From Bacteroidales bacterium UBA4070 (GTDB lineage Bacteria > Bacteroidota > Bacteroidia > Bacteroidales > VadinHA17): a stretch of DNA of 64,000 bases. The notes below the pieces were generated by a model that saw only the letters and a list, made by a program, of their open reading frames with translations, was not told the DNA's origin and did not search any database. This document shows, piece after piece, positions 53,075 to 62,685 of this stretch (within the stretch, counting starts at the first letter, position 1; every line of letters starts with the position of its first letter). The position numbers and the translations under genes are program-made. The stretch lies in the NCBI GenBank assembly GCA_002383485.1, contig DFYY01000053.1:62001-126000 (forward strand). The letters are read 5' to 3'.

Positions 53075-53145
53075 AGGTCGGTGGCGGATTCGAACCGCCG
53101 TACCCGGTTTTGCAGACCGATGCCTAGCCACTCGGCCAACCGACC
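53075..53145 (-). tRNA. tRNA-Cys(GCA)
   Basis: The 71-base cloverleaf on the minus strand has acceptor arms GGTCGGT and ACCGACC with discriminator T, anticodon arm CGGT/ACCG around CTGCAAA with anticodon GCA, and a T-arm with GGCGG-TTCGAAT-CCGCC. Its 3' end faces the AT-rich island. CCA is not encoded. Confidence 0.93.
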
Positions 53146-53181
53146 AATTCGGGTGCAAAAATAATAAATTTTTACTAACCG

Positions 53182-54039
53182 CTACTTCTTCCCTGGCAAT
53201 GGTGCAATCCCTGCCATCTCCCCAATGACATTGACAAGATCACTGCCTCCCGGCACCACAACCTTGGTGTTATTCTGAAGCGAAGTCTCCAGCGCCTGCA
53301 GCTTTCTCAGAATCTGAGCATTGCCTATGAAATACTTCTCTGCAGACTCATTCACCAGCCTTATGAACTCAGCCTCTCCTTCTGCCTGCAGAATCTTCGC
53401 CTGCTTGGCGCCCTCAGCTTCCTTGATCTTGGCTCTCTTTACACCGTCAGCAACAGTTTCAGTGGCGGAGGCCATGTCAATAGCTGCTATCTTTTCATTC
53501 TCGGCCTTCACAACCTTGTTCATCGTCTCCTGCACATCCTTTGGCGGGTCGATCTGCTTCAGCTCTGTACGGACGATCTCTATACCCCATCCCTTTGTCT
53601 CGTTATGCAATGTGTTGTAGAGCTCTGCGTTGATCTTGCCTCGCTCGCTATTGGCCGACTTAAGTGTCATAGTACCTATTATGTTACGCAGTGTGGTTCT
53701 TGCGAGGTTGACAATCTGGTACCTGAAGTTGGCAACATTGTATATCGAACCCTTTACGCTCTCCTCATCAGCCTTGACCCTGAAATATACCTGTGCATCA
53801 ACACTGGCATTCAGGTTGTCATTGGTGATGATCTCCTGCGGTTCCGCATCAACCATCTGTTCGGTCACATTGACCCTGTAGATCTTGTCAATCACCGGTA
53901 TGATCCAGTGGAATCCGGGATTGGCAAAATGATGATATTTCCCCAGTCGCTCAATGAGTGCACGGTGAGTTGGTCTGACGATCCTGATACCCCACAGGAA
54001 AATCAGGATGACAGCTAACGCAATAATCCAGTAAATCAT
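53182..54039 (-). CDS. SPFH/Band 7 (stomatin/paraslipin-like) membrane protein
   Basis: The 285-residue product has one N-terminal membrane helix (about 2-20), then the SPFH domain: VRPTHRALIERLGKYHHFAN, PGFHWIIPVIDKIYRVNVTE, then VDAQVYFRVKAD and NLARTTLRNIIGTMTL. A heptad region with KEAEGAKQAKILQAEGEAEF follows (about 205-235), where oligomers form. It is likely a ring- or raft-forming protein that organises the inner membrane. No NfeD partner gene is beside it. Its start is 37 bases before the tRNA-Cys side and it stands alone. Confidence 0.9.
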   Translation of the reverse strand: MIYWIIALAVILIFLWGIRIVRPTHRALIERLGKYHHFANPGFHWIIPVIDKIYRVNVTEQMVDAEPQEIITNDNLNASVDAQVYFRVKADEESVKGSIYNVANFRYQIVNLARTTLRNIIGTMTLKSANSERGKINAELYNTLHNETKGWGIEIVRTELKQIDPPKDVQETMNKVVKAENEKIAAIDMASATETVADGVKRAKIKEAEGAKQAKILQAEGEAEFIRLVNESAEKYFIGNAQILRKLQALETSLQNNTKVVVPGGSDLVNVIGEMAGIAPLPGKK

Positions 54040-54139
54040 GTTTTAAGCCCTTTCATTTGATAGATTCCTACGAAGTTATGTAAAAAAAGGAAAGGTTAAT
54101 GCGCAATTGCCAATTATTGTCAACACTATTACCTGCTGC

Positions 54140-55366
54140 CTATTGCCTGGACAGTATCTCCAGGCACATCCTTGAATTATGATACGGGCATTTCCAGAAT
54201 CCGGCCTTGTCATCATCACGGTTAACGGTGCCGTCGGCGCGGATGCTCCAGAACCACTCACCGTTATCAGAATCAACCAGGTTAGCAATGATGTACTCAA
54301 AAAGATTTGCGGACAGCTCCAGCCAGCTTTTATCGCCGCTGAGCTGCCAGGCATTGAGGAAACCAACGACTCCCTCCGACTGCACCCACCAGTGCCTGTC
54401 GCGGTCGAAGTGTCCCTTTGCATCATCACGCTCATAAAAAAGGCTGCCATCCTCCGCCAGCCCCTCGTGAGCCGCCGAGGCAATTCTGAGAGCCACACCA
54501 CTGATGCTGTCAGCCTCACCCAGCGCTTCTGCTGCTTCGCAGAGCAGCCACGAGGCCTCGATATCGTGGCCGTATGAGACAATTGAAGACCTGCAGTTCC
54601 ACTCCTCATCAAAAAAGAGGTTAAGGTGCGAGGTCGCCGGATCAACAATCCTGTCCGCAAAAATCCGTACCAAACCCGAGAGCTGCCTGCGTAGCTCCTC
54701 ATCAGGCCATATCCTGTAAAGGCTTGTATATGCCTCAAGCAGATGAAGATGCGTGTTCATAGTCTTCTTCTCATTCGCATCCTTCTCGCTCAAACGCAGG
54801 TCAGCCAGCTCGCCCCACCCGCGGGTGAAGGCCTCAAAATAACCATCGCGCTCCTTGTCGAAGCTGTGCTTCTCAATCAGCCTGAAGAGAGTGATTGCCC
54901 TTTCTAGTGACTCCCTGTCGCCCGTGGCAGCATGATAAGCGCTCAGGGCATAGATGAAAAAGGCCTGGGAGTAGATCTGCTTCTTGGTCTCGAGCGGCTC
55001 GCCGTTGCTCTTAAGGCTCCAGTAAGTGCCGCCATGCAGGTCATCAAAGAAGTGCCGGAAGATATAATCACGTGCCCTGGTTGCCATCTTCAGGTAAAGC
55101 GGCTCACGCTGCCTTAGATATGCTGCCGCGAAGCTCCACAGTATCCGTGCATTGAGGATAGCTCCTCGAGGCGCATCCGCCACAACATTATCCCGGCCGT
55201 CAATCCGTCCGTAAAAGCCATCGCCATTCCTGTCCGGCATATTCCTGATCCAGTAAGGCATGATGTTGCGTGTCAGCTCCTCCAGGGCCCCGGCACCAAT
55301 CCTTCTAAGAAGTTTATCAACGTCCTTGCTCATTTCCCTGCCAGGTTGAATGTTACGGGGCTCCAT
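54140..55366 (-). CDS. Cellobiose/mannobiose 2-epimerase (AGE family)
   Basis: The 408-residue product has the (alpha/alpha)6-barrel pattern of the N-acylglucosamine 2-epimerase family: RNIMPYWIRNMPDRNGDGFY, then GRIDGRDNVVADAPRGAILN and ARILWSFAAAYL at the start, SFDKERDGYFEAF near 165, VSYGHDIEASWLL near 255 and RHWWVQSEGVVGFLNAW near 320, with the His residues expected of the active site. In mannan pathways it turns mannobiose into mannosyl-glucose. Its start is two bases after the GH130 stop, the end of a four-gene operon. An in-frame ATG at 55333 is an alternative start. Confidence 0.88.
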   Translation of the reverse strand: MEPRNIQPGREMSKDVDKLLRRIGAGALEELTRNIMPYWIRNMPDRNGDGFYGRIDGRDNVVADAPRGAILNARILWSFAAAYLRQREPLYLKMATRARDYIFRHFFDDLHGGTYWSLKSNGEPLETKKQIYSQAFFIYALSAYHAATGDRESLERAITLFRLIEKHSFDKERDGYFEAFTRGWGELADLRLSEKDANEKKTMNTHLHLLEAYTSLYRIWPDEELRRQLSGLVRIFADRIVDPATSHLNLFFDEEWNCRSSIVSYGHDIEASWLLCEAAEALGEADSISGVALRIASAAHEGLAEDGSLFYERDDAKGHFDRDRHWWVQSEGVVGFLNAWQLSGDKSWLELSANLFEYIIANLVDSDNGEWFWSIRADGTVNRDDDKAGFWKCPYHNSRMCLEILSRQ

Positions 55367-55368
55367 CT

Positions 55369-56553
55369 TTATCTCTTTCCCAGGTATTCTTTATTACGGT
55401 CAATGATACCATTCAATATTTTCACCGATGCCGCAGAGCGAAATCCGTCCGAGGGGGTATTCCTGCAGTAATCGATCAGACGGTCAACCGATGACACCGC
55501 CACGTGCATCCTTGTATCAGACGATGCATAATAGATATAAACAGTTCCATCATCATCAGCGATCCAACCGTTGGAGAAAAGTACGTTCGAGACGTCGCCG
55601 ATGCGCTCCTCATCTACCGGGGCCATGAAGTATCCGCCCGGCTCGGCAATCATCTTCGAGGGGTCATCAAGAGCTGTCATGTAGAGATAGAGAACATACC
55701 GGAGTCCGGCAGCGCATCCCCTCACCCCGTGGGCCAGGTGGAGCCATCCGGCCGGTGTCTTTATGGGGTGTGGCCCCTCACCGTTCTTCAGTTCCCTGAT
55801 CGTATGGTAATGCCTGAAATTGATAATCTTCTCATCTCCCGGTTCAATCACGGCGCGGGTGATATCCCTTACCAGCGCCCAGCCGATACCCCCGCCGCTG
55901 CCGGCATCGATGAATCCGTCCTGCGGTCTTGTATACAGTGCATACTTCCCATTTACAAACTCAGGGTGAAGAACAACGTTTCGCTGCTGGCTTGGCGAGA
56001 CCAGATCAGGCAGTCGCTCCCACTCAACCAGGTCATGTGTACGTGCAATACCCGCTGCCGCCACTGCCGAGGAGAGATCTCCGGGAGGTGCGGAGGGATC
56101 TTTTCTCTCTGTGCAGAAAACCCCGTAAATCCAACCATCCTCATGTGGTGTCAGCCTCATGTCATAAACATTAATGTCAGGGTCAGCCGTCTCGGGTATT
56201 GTGAGCGGATAATCCCGGAAACGGAAGTTGTCGGTACCGTCAGGGCTCTCGGCAATGGCGAAGAATGACTTTCTGTCGACCCCCTCCACCCTCACAGCGA
56301 GGATGTACTTCCCTTCGAACTTCATGGCACCAGCATTGAATGCGGCATTGATGCCAAAGCGTTCCATCAGGTGCGGGTTGGTGGCCGGGTTGAGGTCGTA
56401 CCTCCATTCCAGCGGCGTATGGGCAGCGGTAAGGACAGGATAAGCATATCTCTCATATATCCCGTTCCCGTACCCTGTCTTACGGTTGGGGCGGGTGATC
56501 AGGGCCTCATGCTCGCGGGTGAGCTGGCTGAGGAGCGAACTGTAATTATCCAT
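55369..56553 (-). CDS. GH130 mannosyl-glucose phosphorylase
   Basis: The 394-residue product has the five-bladed propeller of GH130: FGINAAFNAGAMKFEGKYIL, then AVRVEGVDRKSFFAIAESPD, DPDINVYDMRLTPHEDGWIY and YALYTRPQDGF. It is cytoplasmic. GH130 enzymes split beta-mannosyl bonds with phosphate; next to a 2-epimerase the likely substrate is 4-O-beta-mannosyl-glucose, giving mannose 1-phosphate and glucose as in Bacteroides fragilis. It follows the GH26 gene by 13 bases. Another GH130 specificity, such as mannosyl-N-acetylglucosamine, is less likely here. Confidence 0.9.
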   Translation of the reverse strand: MDNYSSLLSQLTREHEALITRPNRKTGYGNGIYERYAYPVLTAAHTPLEWRYDLNPATNPHLMERFGINAAFNAGAMKFEGKYILAVRVEGVDRKSFFAIAESPDGTDNFRFRDYPLTIPETADPDINVYDMRLTPHEDGWIYGVFCTERKDPSAPPGDLSSAVAAAGIARTHDLVEWERLPDLVSPSQQRNVVLHPEFVNGKYALYTRPQDGFIDAGSGGGIGWALVRDITRAVIEPGDEKIINFRHYHTIRELKNGEGPHPIKTPAGWLHLAHGVRGCAAGLRYVLYLYMTALDDPSKMIAEPGGYFMAPVDEERIGDVSNVLFSNGWIADDDGTVYIYYASSDTRMHVAVSSVDRLIDYCRNTPSDGFRSAASVKILNGIIDRNKEYLGKR

Positions 56554-56566
56554 TATCGGTAAGGGA

Positions 56567-57697
56567 TTATTCCTGTTTGTAAATTTCCATAGCCGTCACA
56601 TCCTTCTGGAAAAGTGTTTCTGGCAGAACATAAAAGTCAATGAAGTCCTGTTCGCTTACATGTCCCGGGTGAGGTGCATAGAAATGCCCCGGCCTGTTGT
56701 GGGCATTACGCCACACAAGAGCATAGGATATCCGGTGATCCTTCATGGCAGTCCAGAAGGTCCCTGTCCACCAGGCAGAATCCGGGATTCCCTCGTACCC
56801 GGCCTCGGTCAGCGCCGCCAGTTTACCATGCTGCGCTGCAGCTTCAGTTACTATTCCCAGAACCCTGTCAACATTTTCAGTGAACGAACTGTTCCCTGCA
56901 TCCGGCATCTGGTAATAGTCGAAGCCCACAAGGTCAACATACTCATCACCCGGATAACGTTCAAGATACTGTTCAGCGTTGGCAATATCACCTCCGCTCG
57001 AATAAGCGAAGAGAAGGTTGTGAATGTTCTTCCCGCCGCACAGGTAATCAAAAGTGAATCTCCACAAAGCGATGAACTCCTCACTGGTGCATAGGTTCTG
57101 ACCCCACCAGAACCAGCTCCCGGTGTGCTCATGCCAGGGCCGGAATATGACTGGTATGGCAACGCCCTGGTCATCTGTCAGCGATGCCATGAACTCCGCC
57201 AGGTTATCGAGCCACAGTGTGAATTCTTCATGTTTTTCTCCTCCCGGAAGCACCGAAGCCACCACCCTGTCAGATGAAATATCCCACGCATCGCCCCCGG
57301 TAAGGGGGTTATCAACATGCCAGCTTAATGTTATCACCCCGCCACGAGCCCAGATCTCCCGGACAAACTTCTTCATGTCACCGAACGGAACGGAATCGAG
57401 GTTCACAGGCGAACGGTGTTCAATGTCACCGAGGTCCATGCCGTAAACGGCAGGATAGTCTCCTGTGACTCTTTTTACATCCGACTCTCCCCCCGGATAA
57501 ACCCATCCGATTCCATATGACAGGTCATCCTGGTGGCCAAACATGATGCCATGCCCGGCTGCGCGTTTGAGTCCTGCCAGCATTCTGACCGTCTCGGGTG
57601 TGGCTGACTGATCTGCGGTATCCTTTTTCCTGCTTTCTCCGCTGTTGCAGGCTGTTAAAAGCAACATTGCAAGAGTGATAATCAATGTTTTATGCAT
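56567..57697 (-). CDS. GH26 beta-mannanase lipoprotein
   Basis: The 376-residue product has a lipoprotein signal with Cys17 (LLLTAC). The GH26 domain carries GIMFGHQDDLSYGIGW near residue 50, the acid/base Glu190 in FRPWHEHTGSWFWWG and the nucleophile Glu298 in LAALTEAG. It cuts beta-1,4-mannosyl bonds at the cell surface or in the periplasm and probably releases mannobiose for the epimerase. It starts seven bases after the GH5 stop and 13 bases lie between its stop and the GH130 start. Confidence 0.92.
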   Translation of the reverse strand: MHKTLIITLAMLLLTACNSGESRKKDTADQSATPETVRMLAGLKRAAGHGIMFGHQDDLSYGIGWVYPGGESDVKRVTGDYPAVYGMDLGDIEHRSPVNLDSVPFGDMKKFVREIWARGGVITLSWHVDNPLTGGDAWDISSDRVVASVLPGGEKHEEFTLWLDNLAEFMASLTDDQGVAIPVIFRPWHEHTGSWFWWGQNLCTSEEFIALWRFTFDYLCGGKNIHNLLFAYSSGGDIANAEQYLERYPGDEYVDLVGFDYYQMPDAGNSSFTENVDRVLGIVTEAAAQHGKLAALTEAGYEGIPDSAWWTGTFWTAMKDHRISYALVWRNAHNRPGHFYAPHPGHVSEQDFIDFYVLPETLFQKDVTAMEIYKQE

Positions 57698-57704
57698 AAG
57701 GCAA

Positions 57705-59009
57705 TTATTTTTTTCTTATGGTAGTGATCCGGCGGCTGAAGTCTGAGATCAGATCAATTGTGGAGTCGGTGTCAAAGACGGAATTGAGGCCCTGCTCCTC
57801 CTGAGGAGGATCGCCAAGGTAGTCATCTCCCGCCTGCCAGTGGATCCGTCCTCCGGCAGCCCTGCCCTCGCCGGAGTAGGCCCATATGTTGCATCCTGCC
57901 AGCGGTCCCAGGCGGCCGGCATGATCCAGTACCTGACCGAAGGCGTTGTTATAGTAGGCATCCCGCGAGGTGGTTGGTTCCTGAAGCGAGAAGCCGTGAA
58001 GATCGCGAGGCAGGCCAAACTCTTCCAGCACAACAGGCTTGTTCAGCCGCTCAGCCACCTCAAGATGATCATCGATATACCGGTTGGTCTTCACAATTGA
58101 TGAATCCAGGGTTCCCCCAATGTCCTTTATGTCAAGCCATCCCCAGTTCTTTGGCCATATATGCATCACCAGATAATCTATGTTCGGATCTGCATGGATC
58201 CGTTCGAAAACCTCCATCTTCTGTTCACACCCGTGCCTTCCTTCAGTGCCGGTGGTCACCAGGTGGTTTTCGTCGAGCTCCTGGAGAAGCGCGGCAATGC
58301 GGCCAATCATCGCCTCAAAGGCTGGTATATTCTCCTCCGAGAATGCCCTCGGCTCATTGGCTATCTCCCACGTCATGATCGCCGGGTCTTCGGTATATTT
58401 TATCCCGGTATAGCTGTTTGTGCGCCCGAGAATGAACCTGATGTAACCCTCGAACTGGCTTATGCATGGCTCACAGCTGTTGAACTGCCCTGAGAAGCTC
58501 ATGAACTGCTGCCATGTATTTGGAGGCATATTGGGATTGGGTATAGGACCATAACCGTTCCAGCTGAGGTACTGCGAAAAACCACCGCTCCAGTCCCACG
58601 CATTGTTGAGGAAGAGGATGGCGTGCTGCCCGCGCTTTCCCATCTCGGAAAGCAGGAAATCGAGTCCGTCAAGCATCTCATCGCTGTACTCGCCGGGAGC
58701 GACCTGCAGGGCAGGTGTAACCCGAAACGGCTCATTGTCAGGTCCCTCCGGGCCCACCATCACCCTCAGATTAGTGATGCCGATGCTCTTCATGTGATCA
58801 AGTTCCCTGAGCAGCCTCTCCCTGTCGCCATACCGGCCTTCAGTGCCGAGAATAGCCCCGTACCAATAATTGACACCAATGAAGTAATATGGCTCGCCGG
58901 CAAGGCGGAAAATACCGTCTTCAACGGTTACATAATCATATTTCTGACTGCCTCCGCAGCCTGCAAGGGCCAGCATCAGCAACAGCCCCGGAATAACTTG
59001 TCTTATCAT
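57705..59009 (-). CDS. GH5 (subfamily 7-like) endo-beta-mannanase lipoprotein
   Basis: From the ATG at 59009 the product has 434 residues with a lipoprotein signal, Cys18 (LMLALAGC); a TTG at 59033 would only lengthen the signal. The catalytic acid is Glu219 (TWEIANEPR) and the nucleophile Glu330 (VVLEEFGLP). The start DGIFRLAGEPYYFIGVNYWY and MKSIGITNLRVMVGPEG fit GH5_7 mannanases. It would attack mannan at the surface. It is first in the operon GH5-GH26-GH130-epimerase, divergent from the AraC gene. Confidence 0.9.
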   Translation of the reverse strand: MIRQVIPGLLLMLALAGCGGSQKYDYVTVEDGIFRLAGEPYYFIGVNYWYGAILGTEGRYGDRERLLRELDHMKSIGITNLRVMVGPEGPDNEPFRVTPALQVAPGEYSDEMLDGLDFLLSEMGKRGQHAILFLNNAWDWSGGFSQYLSWNGYGPIPNPNMPPNTWQQFMSFSGQFNSCEPCISQFEGYIRFILGRTNSYTGIKYTEDPAIMTWEIANEPRAFSEENIPAFEAMIGRIAALLQELDENHLVTTGTEGRHGCEQKMEVFERIHADPNIDYLVMHIWPKNWGWLDIKDIGGTLDSSIVKTNRYIDDHLEVAERLNKPVVLEEFGLPRDLHGFSLQEPTTSRDAYYNNAFGQVLDHAGRLGPLAGCNIWAYSGEGRAAGGRIHWQAGDDYLGDPPQEEQGLNSVFDTDSTIDLISDFSRRITTIRKK

Positions 59010-59269
59010 GCAGTTCCGTACGATCTTAATCAAAATTAATCAATCAACCCCGCTGACATGTAATACCATTCTTTTAAATAATGATACTATAATGACCTGA
59101 TCGCCCGCCGGGTAGCAAAATCCACCCCTGCAACCAGTACATTTTTATCATTCTGATACTGCTGCAGCCCGCCAGCAAACAACAACATTTACACATCATA
59201 CTGTTTTTCTGATGGTTAACTGAACCGTCAAATCAAATTAAGGAGTGTATGATTTTGACCATAATTTTA

Positions 59270-59277
59270 TATCTTTG
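59270..59277 (+). promoter_or_regulatory. -7 box of the araC-type gene
   Basis: TATCTTTG matches TAnnTTTG and lies 28 bases before the ATG. The 295-base divergent region (59010-59304) holds no gene and must carry the promoters of both this gene and the mannan operon. Confidence 0.5.
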
Positions 59278-59304
59278 ATTCCCTGACACAAAATCACCCG
59301 GTCC

Positions 59305-60186
59305 ATGAATGAAAATATACTGAGGGAGATAACACCCCTGACACAGTCTGACTGCTTCACCTACTTCTACAGGGCTAAATCGGAGTTTGATTTTCCGCTT
59401 CATTATCATGACGAGATAGAGCTCAATTTCATCCGCAATGCGAAGGGAGCGAAGCGGATCATAGGTGATCATGTTGAGGCGATTGGCGACATGGAGCTGG
59501 CTCTCGTGGGGCCCGGGCTTCCTCACGGGTGGTTTGGCACGGGATTCAGCCCCAACCAGGTGGAGGAGGTCACCATCCAGTTCCACAAGGATTTTTTCGA
59601 TGAGAAGTTTCTTCAGAAGAACCAGCTGAACTTTATCCGTAACATGCTGCACAGGTCGCTGCGTGGAATACTCTTCTCCCATGAGACAACTGCCCGGCTT
59701 GAGCCACGCATCGTCAGCCTTGGAAAAAAACAGGGGTTTGATTCGGTGCTGGAGCTGATGAGCATCCTGCATGACCTTTCAATCTCGCGCGACTACAGGG
59801 TACTTTCGGACTCCGGATTCAGCGATGCCGAGGTTTTCTCCTATAACAGCAGGCGTATCGAAAAGGTGATGGAGTTCATTCATACCTCCTTTGACAAGCA
59901 GATCACCCTCGGGGAAGCTGCAAGGATTGCCAGCATGACGGAGTCGGCTTTCAGCAGGTTCTTCAAGCTCAGGACAGGGATGACCTTCATCGACTGCGTG
60001 ACGGAGGTACGCCTGGGACATGCCTCGCGGATGCTTATCTCAACCACCAAAACGATTGCCGAGATCGCCTACTCATGCGGTTTCAACAATATTTCCAACT
60101 TCAACCGGATTTTCAGGAGAAAGAAGGGCTGTACCCCGCGGGAACTCCGGGAAAGCTATGACCAGGGCACGAGGGTGTTCATCTGA
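59305..60186 (+). CDS. AraC-family transcriptional regulator with cupin domain
   Basis: The 293-residue product has an N-terminal cupin (FPLHYHDEIELNFIRNAKGA near 31, GPGLPHGW near 75) that binds an unknown, probably sugar, ligand. The C-terminal part has two helix-turn-helix units: LGEAARIASMTESAFSRFFK (about 205) and KTIAEIAYSCGFNNISNFNR (about 250), followed by the typical RKKGCTPRELR. It is divergent from the mannanase operon and likely controls it. The GH2 gene converges on it from the other side. Confidence 0.9.
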   Translation: MNENILREITPLTQSDCFTYFYRAKSEFDFPLHYHDEIELNFIRNAKGAKRIIGDHVEAIGDMELALVGPGLPHGWFGTGFSPNQVEEVTIQFHKDFFDEKFLQKNQLNFIRNMLHRSLRGILFSHETTARLEPRIVSLGKKQGFDSVLELMSILHDLSISRDYRVLSDSGFSDAEVFSYNSRRIEKVMEFIHTSFDKQITLGEAARIASMTESAFSRFFKLRTGMTFIDCVTEVRLGHASRMLISTTKTIAEIAYSCGFNNISNFNRIFRRKKGCTPRELRESYDQGTRVFI

Positions 60187-60240
60187 GGATCCCCATGTTC
60201 AGGATTTTATATCCCGCGCGCCCATACCGAGACTGCATCT

Positions 60241-62670
60241 TTATCTGGCCTTCACAGTGCATGTGGCATCCGGCAGCCCTTCAGATGAGGCGGTAATCCT
60301 TATCTCACCCTTTTCACGTCCTGCCTTCAGCACCATGAGGCACTTGCCGTTATAGGCTTTCCTGTAATCGGCCTTAAAGGGTTCCATGCTCGTCTGGCTG
60401 CCGTTGTCAACGCCGGCAATAATACCCGGTCCCTCCAGGGAGAAGTTAATCATGTTCCCGGCATGCGGCACCAGATTGTTATTCCGGTCTACCACCGTCA
60501 CCGTGATGAACGAGAGATCTGATCCGTCAGCATTGATCTCACTCCTGTCCGGAGAGAGAACCAACGCTGCCGGTTCACCTGCCGTGCTGACCGTACTCCT
60601 CATGATCTCAGCTCCGCTCCTGTAACCGACACCCAGCAGGGTACCCTCTTCATAAGGCACCTTCCATACGAGGTTAAAGTCATTCTCGCCCTTGCTTTGC
60701 TTTCCAAGTGAGACACCGTTGAGGAAGAGCTCAACCTCATCGCAATTGGTGAATGCCCAGACATCGACAGTCTGGCCGGGGTTCCAGTTCCAGTGAGGGA
60801 AGATATGAAGCACATCCTTATCTGTCCATTCACTCTGATAGAACCAGTAGACATCCTTCGGGAATCCTGCAAGGTCAATAATGCCGAAATATGAGCTCCG
60901 TGCCGGCCACCAGTAGGGAGTGGGTTCGCCAAGGTAGTCGAAGCCGGTCCAGATATACATCCCCGTGAGGAAAGCGTTGTCCTCAATCAGCCTCCAGCTG
61001 TCGCGGTGTGTTGTGCCCCACGGCGCAGAGCAGTTGTCGTATGCCGAGCATGTCAGGTCAGGATTGCCGTCCCTGAAGGGTTGATCCCACCTTGCCGGCC
61101 AGCGCCGTACGACATCAGAGGGCAGGTCGTAACTGCCGCGTGTGGCCAGGGCTGATGTCGTTTCCGTACCTATGAATTTTCCACCGGGGAATGTCTGCGG
61201 GAAACGGGTCCAGAGTGTGTCGCGGTAGTTGAAACCGATGAGGTCAAGGGCGCCCGAGGCGATGACCGGGTTATGCGGTGAAGGGTCATTGCATGCAGCC
61301 GTAACCGGCCTGGTGTCATCCAGTGACCGGACAATGGCTGCCAGTTCGGTGGCAATGGCTTCTCCGCTGCCGTCCCTCTCCCACTGCTCCATCACCTCAT
61401 TGCCGATACTCCAGACGAAGACAGACGGATGGTTGCGATCGCGAAGCACCATAGCCTCCAGGTCCCTCCTGTGCCACTCGTCAAAGTCGAGACCATAGTC
61501 AAAATCAGTCTTCTTCACCTTCCATATATCGAAAGCCTCATCCATGACGATGAAGCCCATCCTGTCACACAGGTCAAGCAGCTCCGGAGCAGGCGGGTTA
61601 TGGGATGTACGAATACCGTTGCACCCCATCTCCTTCAGTATCTCCAGCTGCCTCTCGATAGCGCGGGTGTTGACGGCAGCACCCAGACAGCCCAGGTCGT
61701 GGTGGTTGCATACACCGCGTATTGTAACAGGCTCACCGTTAAGGATAAAACCTCTCTCAGCATCAAACTCAAACGATCTGATACCTGTCACAGTCTCATA
61801 CCTGTCGGCCAGCAGCTGACCTGACCTTATAATGGTTACAACTTTGTAAAGATTAGTGTTTCCCAACGACCAGAGGCGGGGACGCCTGACCGTCAGCTCC
61901 TGGGTAACCGTGGTGCCGGCGGCACTTAGCTCCAACTGGTCAGTTTTCGTACTTGCCACTTTCTTGTTGTCCGAATCATAAACCGTTGTCTCGAGCCTGA
62001 TACCAGCCCTTGACCCTGTGCTGTTGCTTACCCGGGTAGTCACCCTTAGGAGGGCTGACTCAGGCCTAACCTCGGGAGTAGTGACGAAGGTTCCCCATTG
62101 GTCAACTGCTATTTTTCCCGTAGTCGTAAGCCAGACATTGCGGTAAATTCCGGACCCGGAATACCACCTGGAGTTGGGCTGCAGCGAGTTATCGACCTTT
62201 ACAGCGAGAAGGTTATCCTCCTCACCGTATTTCAGGTATGGGGTCAGGTCATACCTGAAAGAGCTGTAACCATAAGGTCTTTTGCCAAGATAGTTGCCGT
62301 TGATCCAGACCTCACTGTTGCGGTAGACACCATCGAAGCAGACATATGTCAGCTTCTCCTTGTCGTCACTGCTTACCCTGAAGGTCTTACGGTACCAGCC
62401 GATGCCGCCGGGCAGCGCACCTCCGCCGGGAGATGCCGGATGTTTTTCACTGAACTCGCCCTCGATGCTCCAGTCGTGCGGCAGATCAAGCTCCCTCCAG
62501 CCGCTGTCATTAAACCCGGGCTGCCATAAGTCATTGCCGGCAGCAAGGGCAAACTTCCATCCGTCGTTAAAGCTGACATGTGTGCGCGGCTCAGGCTGCG
62601 AGCATCCCTGCAGCAAAACAAAAACAACGACTGCGGCCAGCAATCCTGACAATCTTTTTCTTCCCTCCAT
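60241..62670 (-). CDS. GH2-family glycoside hydrolase lipoprotein
   Basis: The 809-residue product has a lipoprotein signal with Cys23 (FVLLQGC), the GH2 sugar-binding domain (FNDGWKFALAAGNDLWQPGF and GGIGWYRKTFRV), an immunoglobulin-like domain (about 190-290) and the barrel with acid/base Glu425 (VWSIGNEVME) and nucleophile Glu503 (FIGTETTS). The 640-809 tail looks like further beta domains. The HNPP and NHHDLGCLG contexts fit the beta-galactosidase side of the family. In a mannan locus it may remove galactosyl or other side chains or act as a mannosidase. Fifteen bases separate it from the esterase gene upstream. Confidence 0.88.
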   Translation of the reverse strand: MEGRKRLSGLLAAVVVFVLLQGCSQPEPRTHVSFNDGWKFALAAGNDLWQPGFNDSGWRELDLPHDWSIEGEFSEKHPASPGGGALPGGIGWYRKTFRVSSDDKEKLTYVCFDGVYRNSEVWINGNYLGKRPYGYSSFRYDLTPYLKYGEEDNLLAVKVDNSLQPNSRWYSGSGIYRNVWLTTTGKIAVDQWGTFVTTPEVRPESALLRVTTRVSNSTGSRAGIRLETTVYDSDNKKVASTKTDQLELSAAGTTVTQELTVRRPRLWSLGNTNLYKVVTIIRSGQLLADRYETVTGIRSFEFDAERGFILNGEPVTIRGVCNHHDLGCLGAAVNTRAIERQLEILKEMGCNGIRTSHNPPAPELLDLCDRMGFIVMDEAFDIWKVKKTDFDYGLDFDEWHRRDLEAMVLRDRNHPSVFVWSIGNEVMEQWERDGSGEAIATELAAIVRSLDDTRPVTAACNDPSPHNPVIASGALDLIGFNYRDTLWTRFPQTFPGGKFIGTETTSALATRGSYDLPSDVVRRWPARWDQPFRDGNPDLTCSAYDNCSAPWGTTHRDSWRLIEDNAFLTGMYIWTGFDYLGEPTPYWWPARSSYFGIIDLAGFPKDVYWFYQSEWTDKDVLHIFPHWNWNPGQTVDVWAFTNCDEVELFLNGVSLGKQSKGENDFNLVWKVPYEEGTLLGVGYRSGAEIMRSTVSTAGEPAALVLSPDRSEINADGSDLSFITVTVVDRNNNLVPHAGNMINFSLEGPGIIAGVDNGSQTSMEPFKADYRKAYNGKCLMVLKAGREKGEIRITASSEGLPDATCTVKAR

Positions 62671-62685
62671 AACAGATTGGTTTAG

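Noticed and set aside
35600..53145. Direct repeats of the tRNA-Cys 3' end as island borders
   Set aside because: I looked by eye near 35.6 kb and within the 43 kb gap and saw no convincing match.
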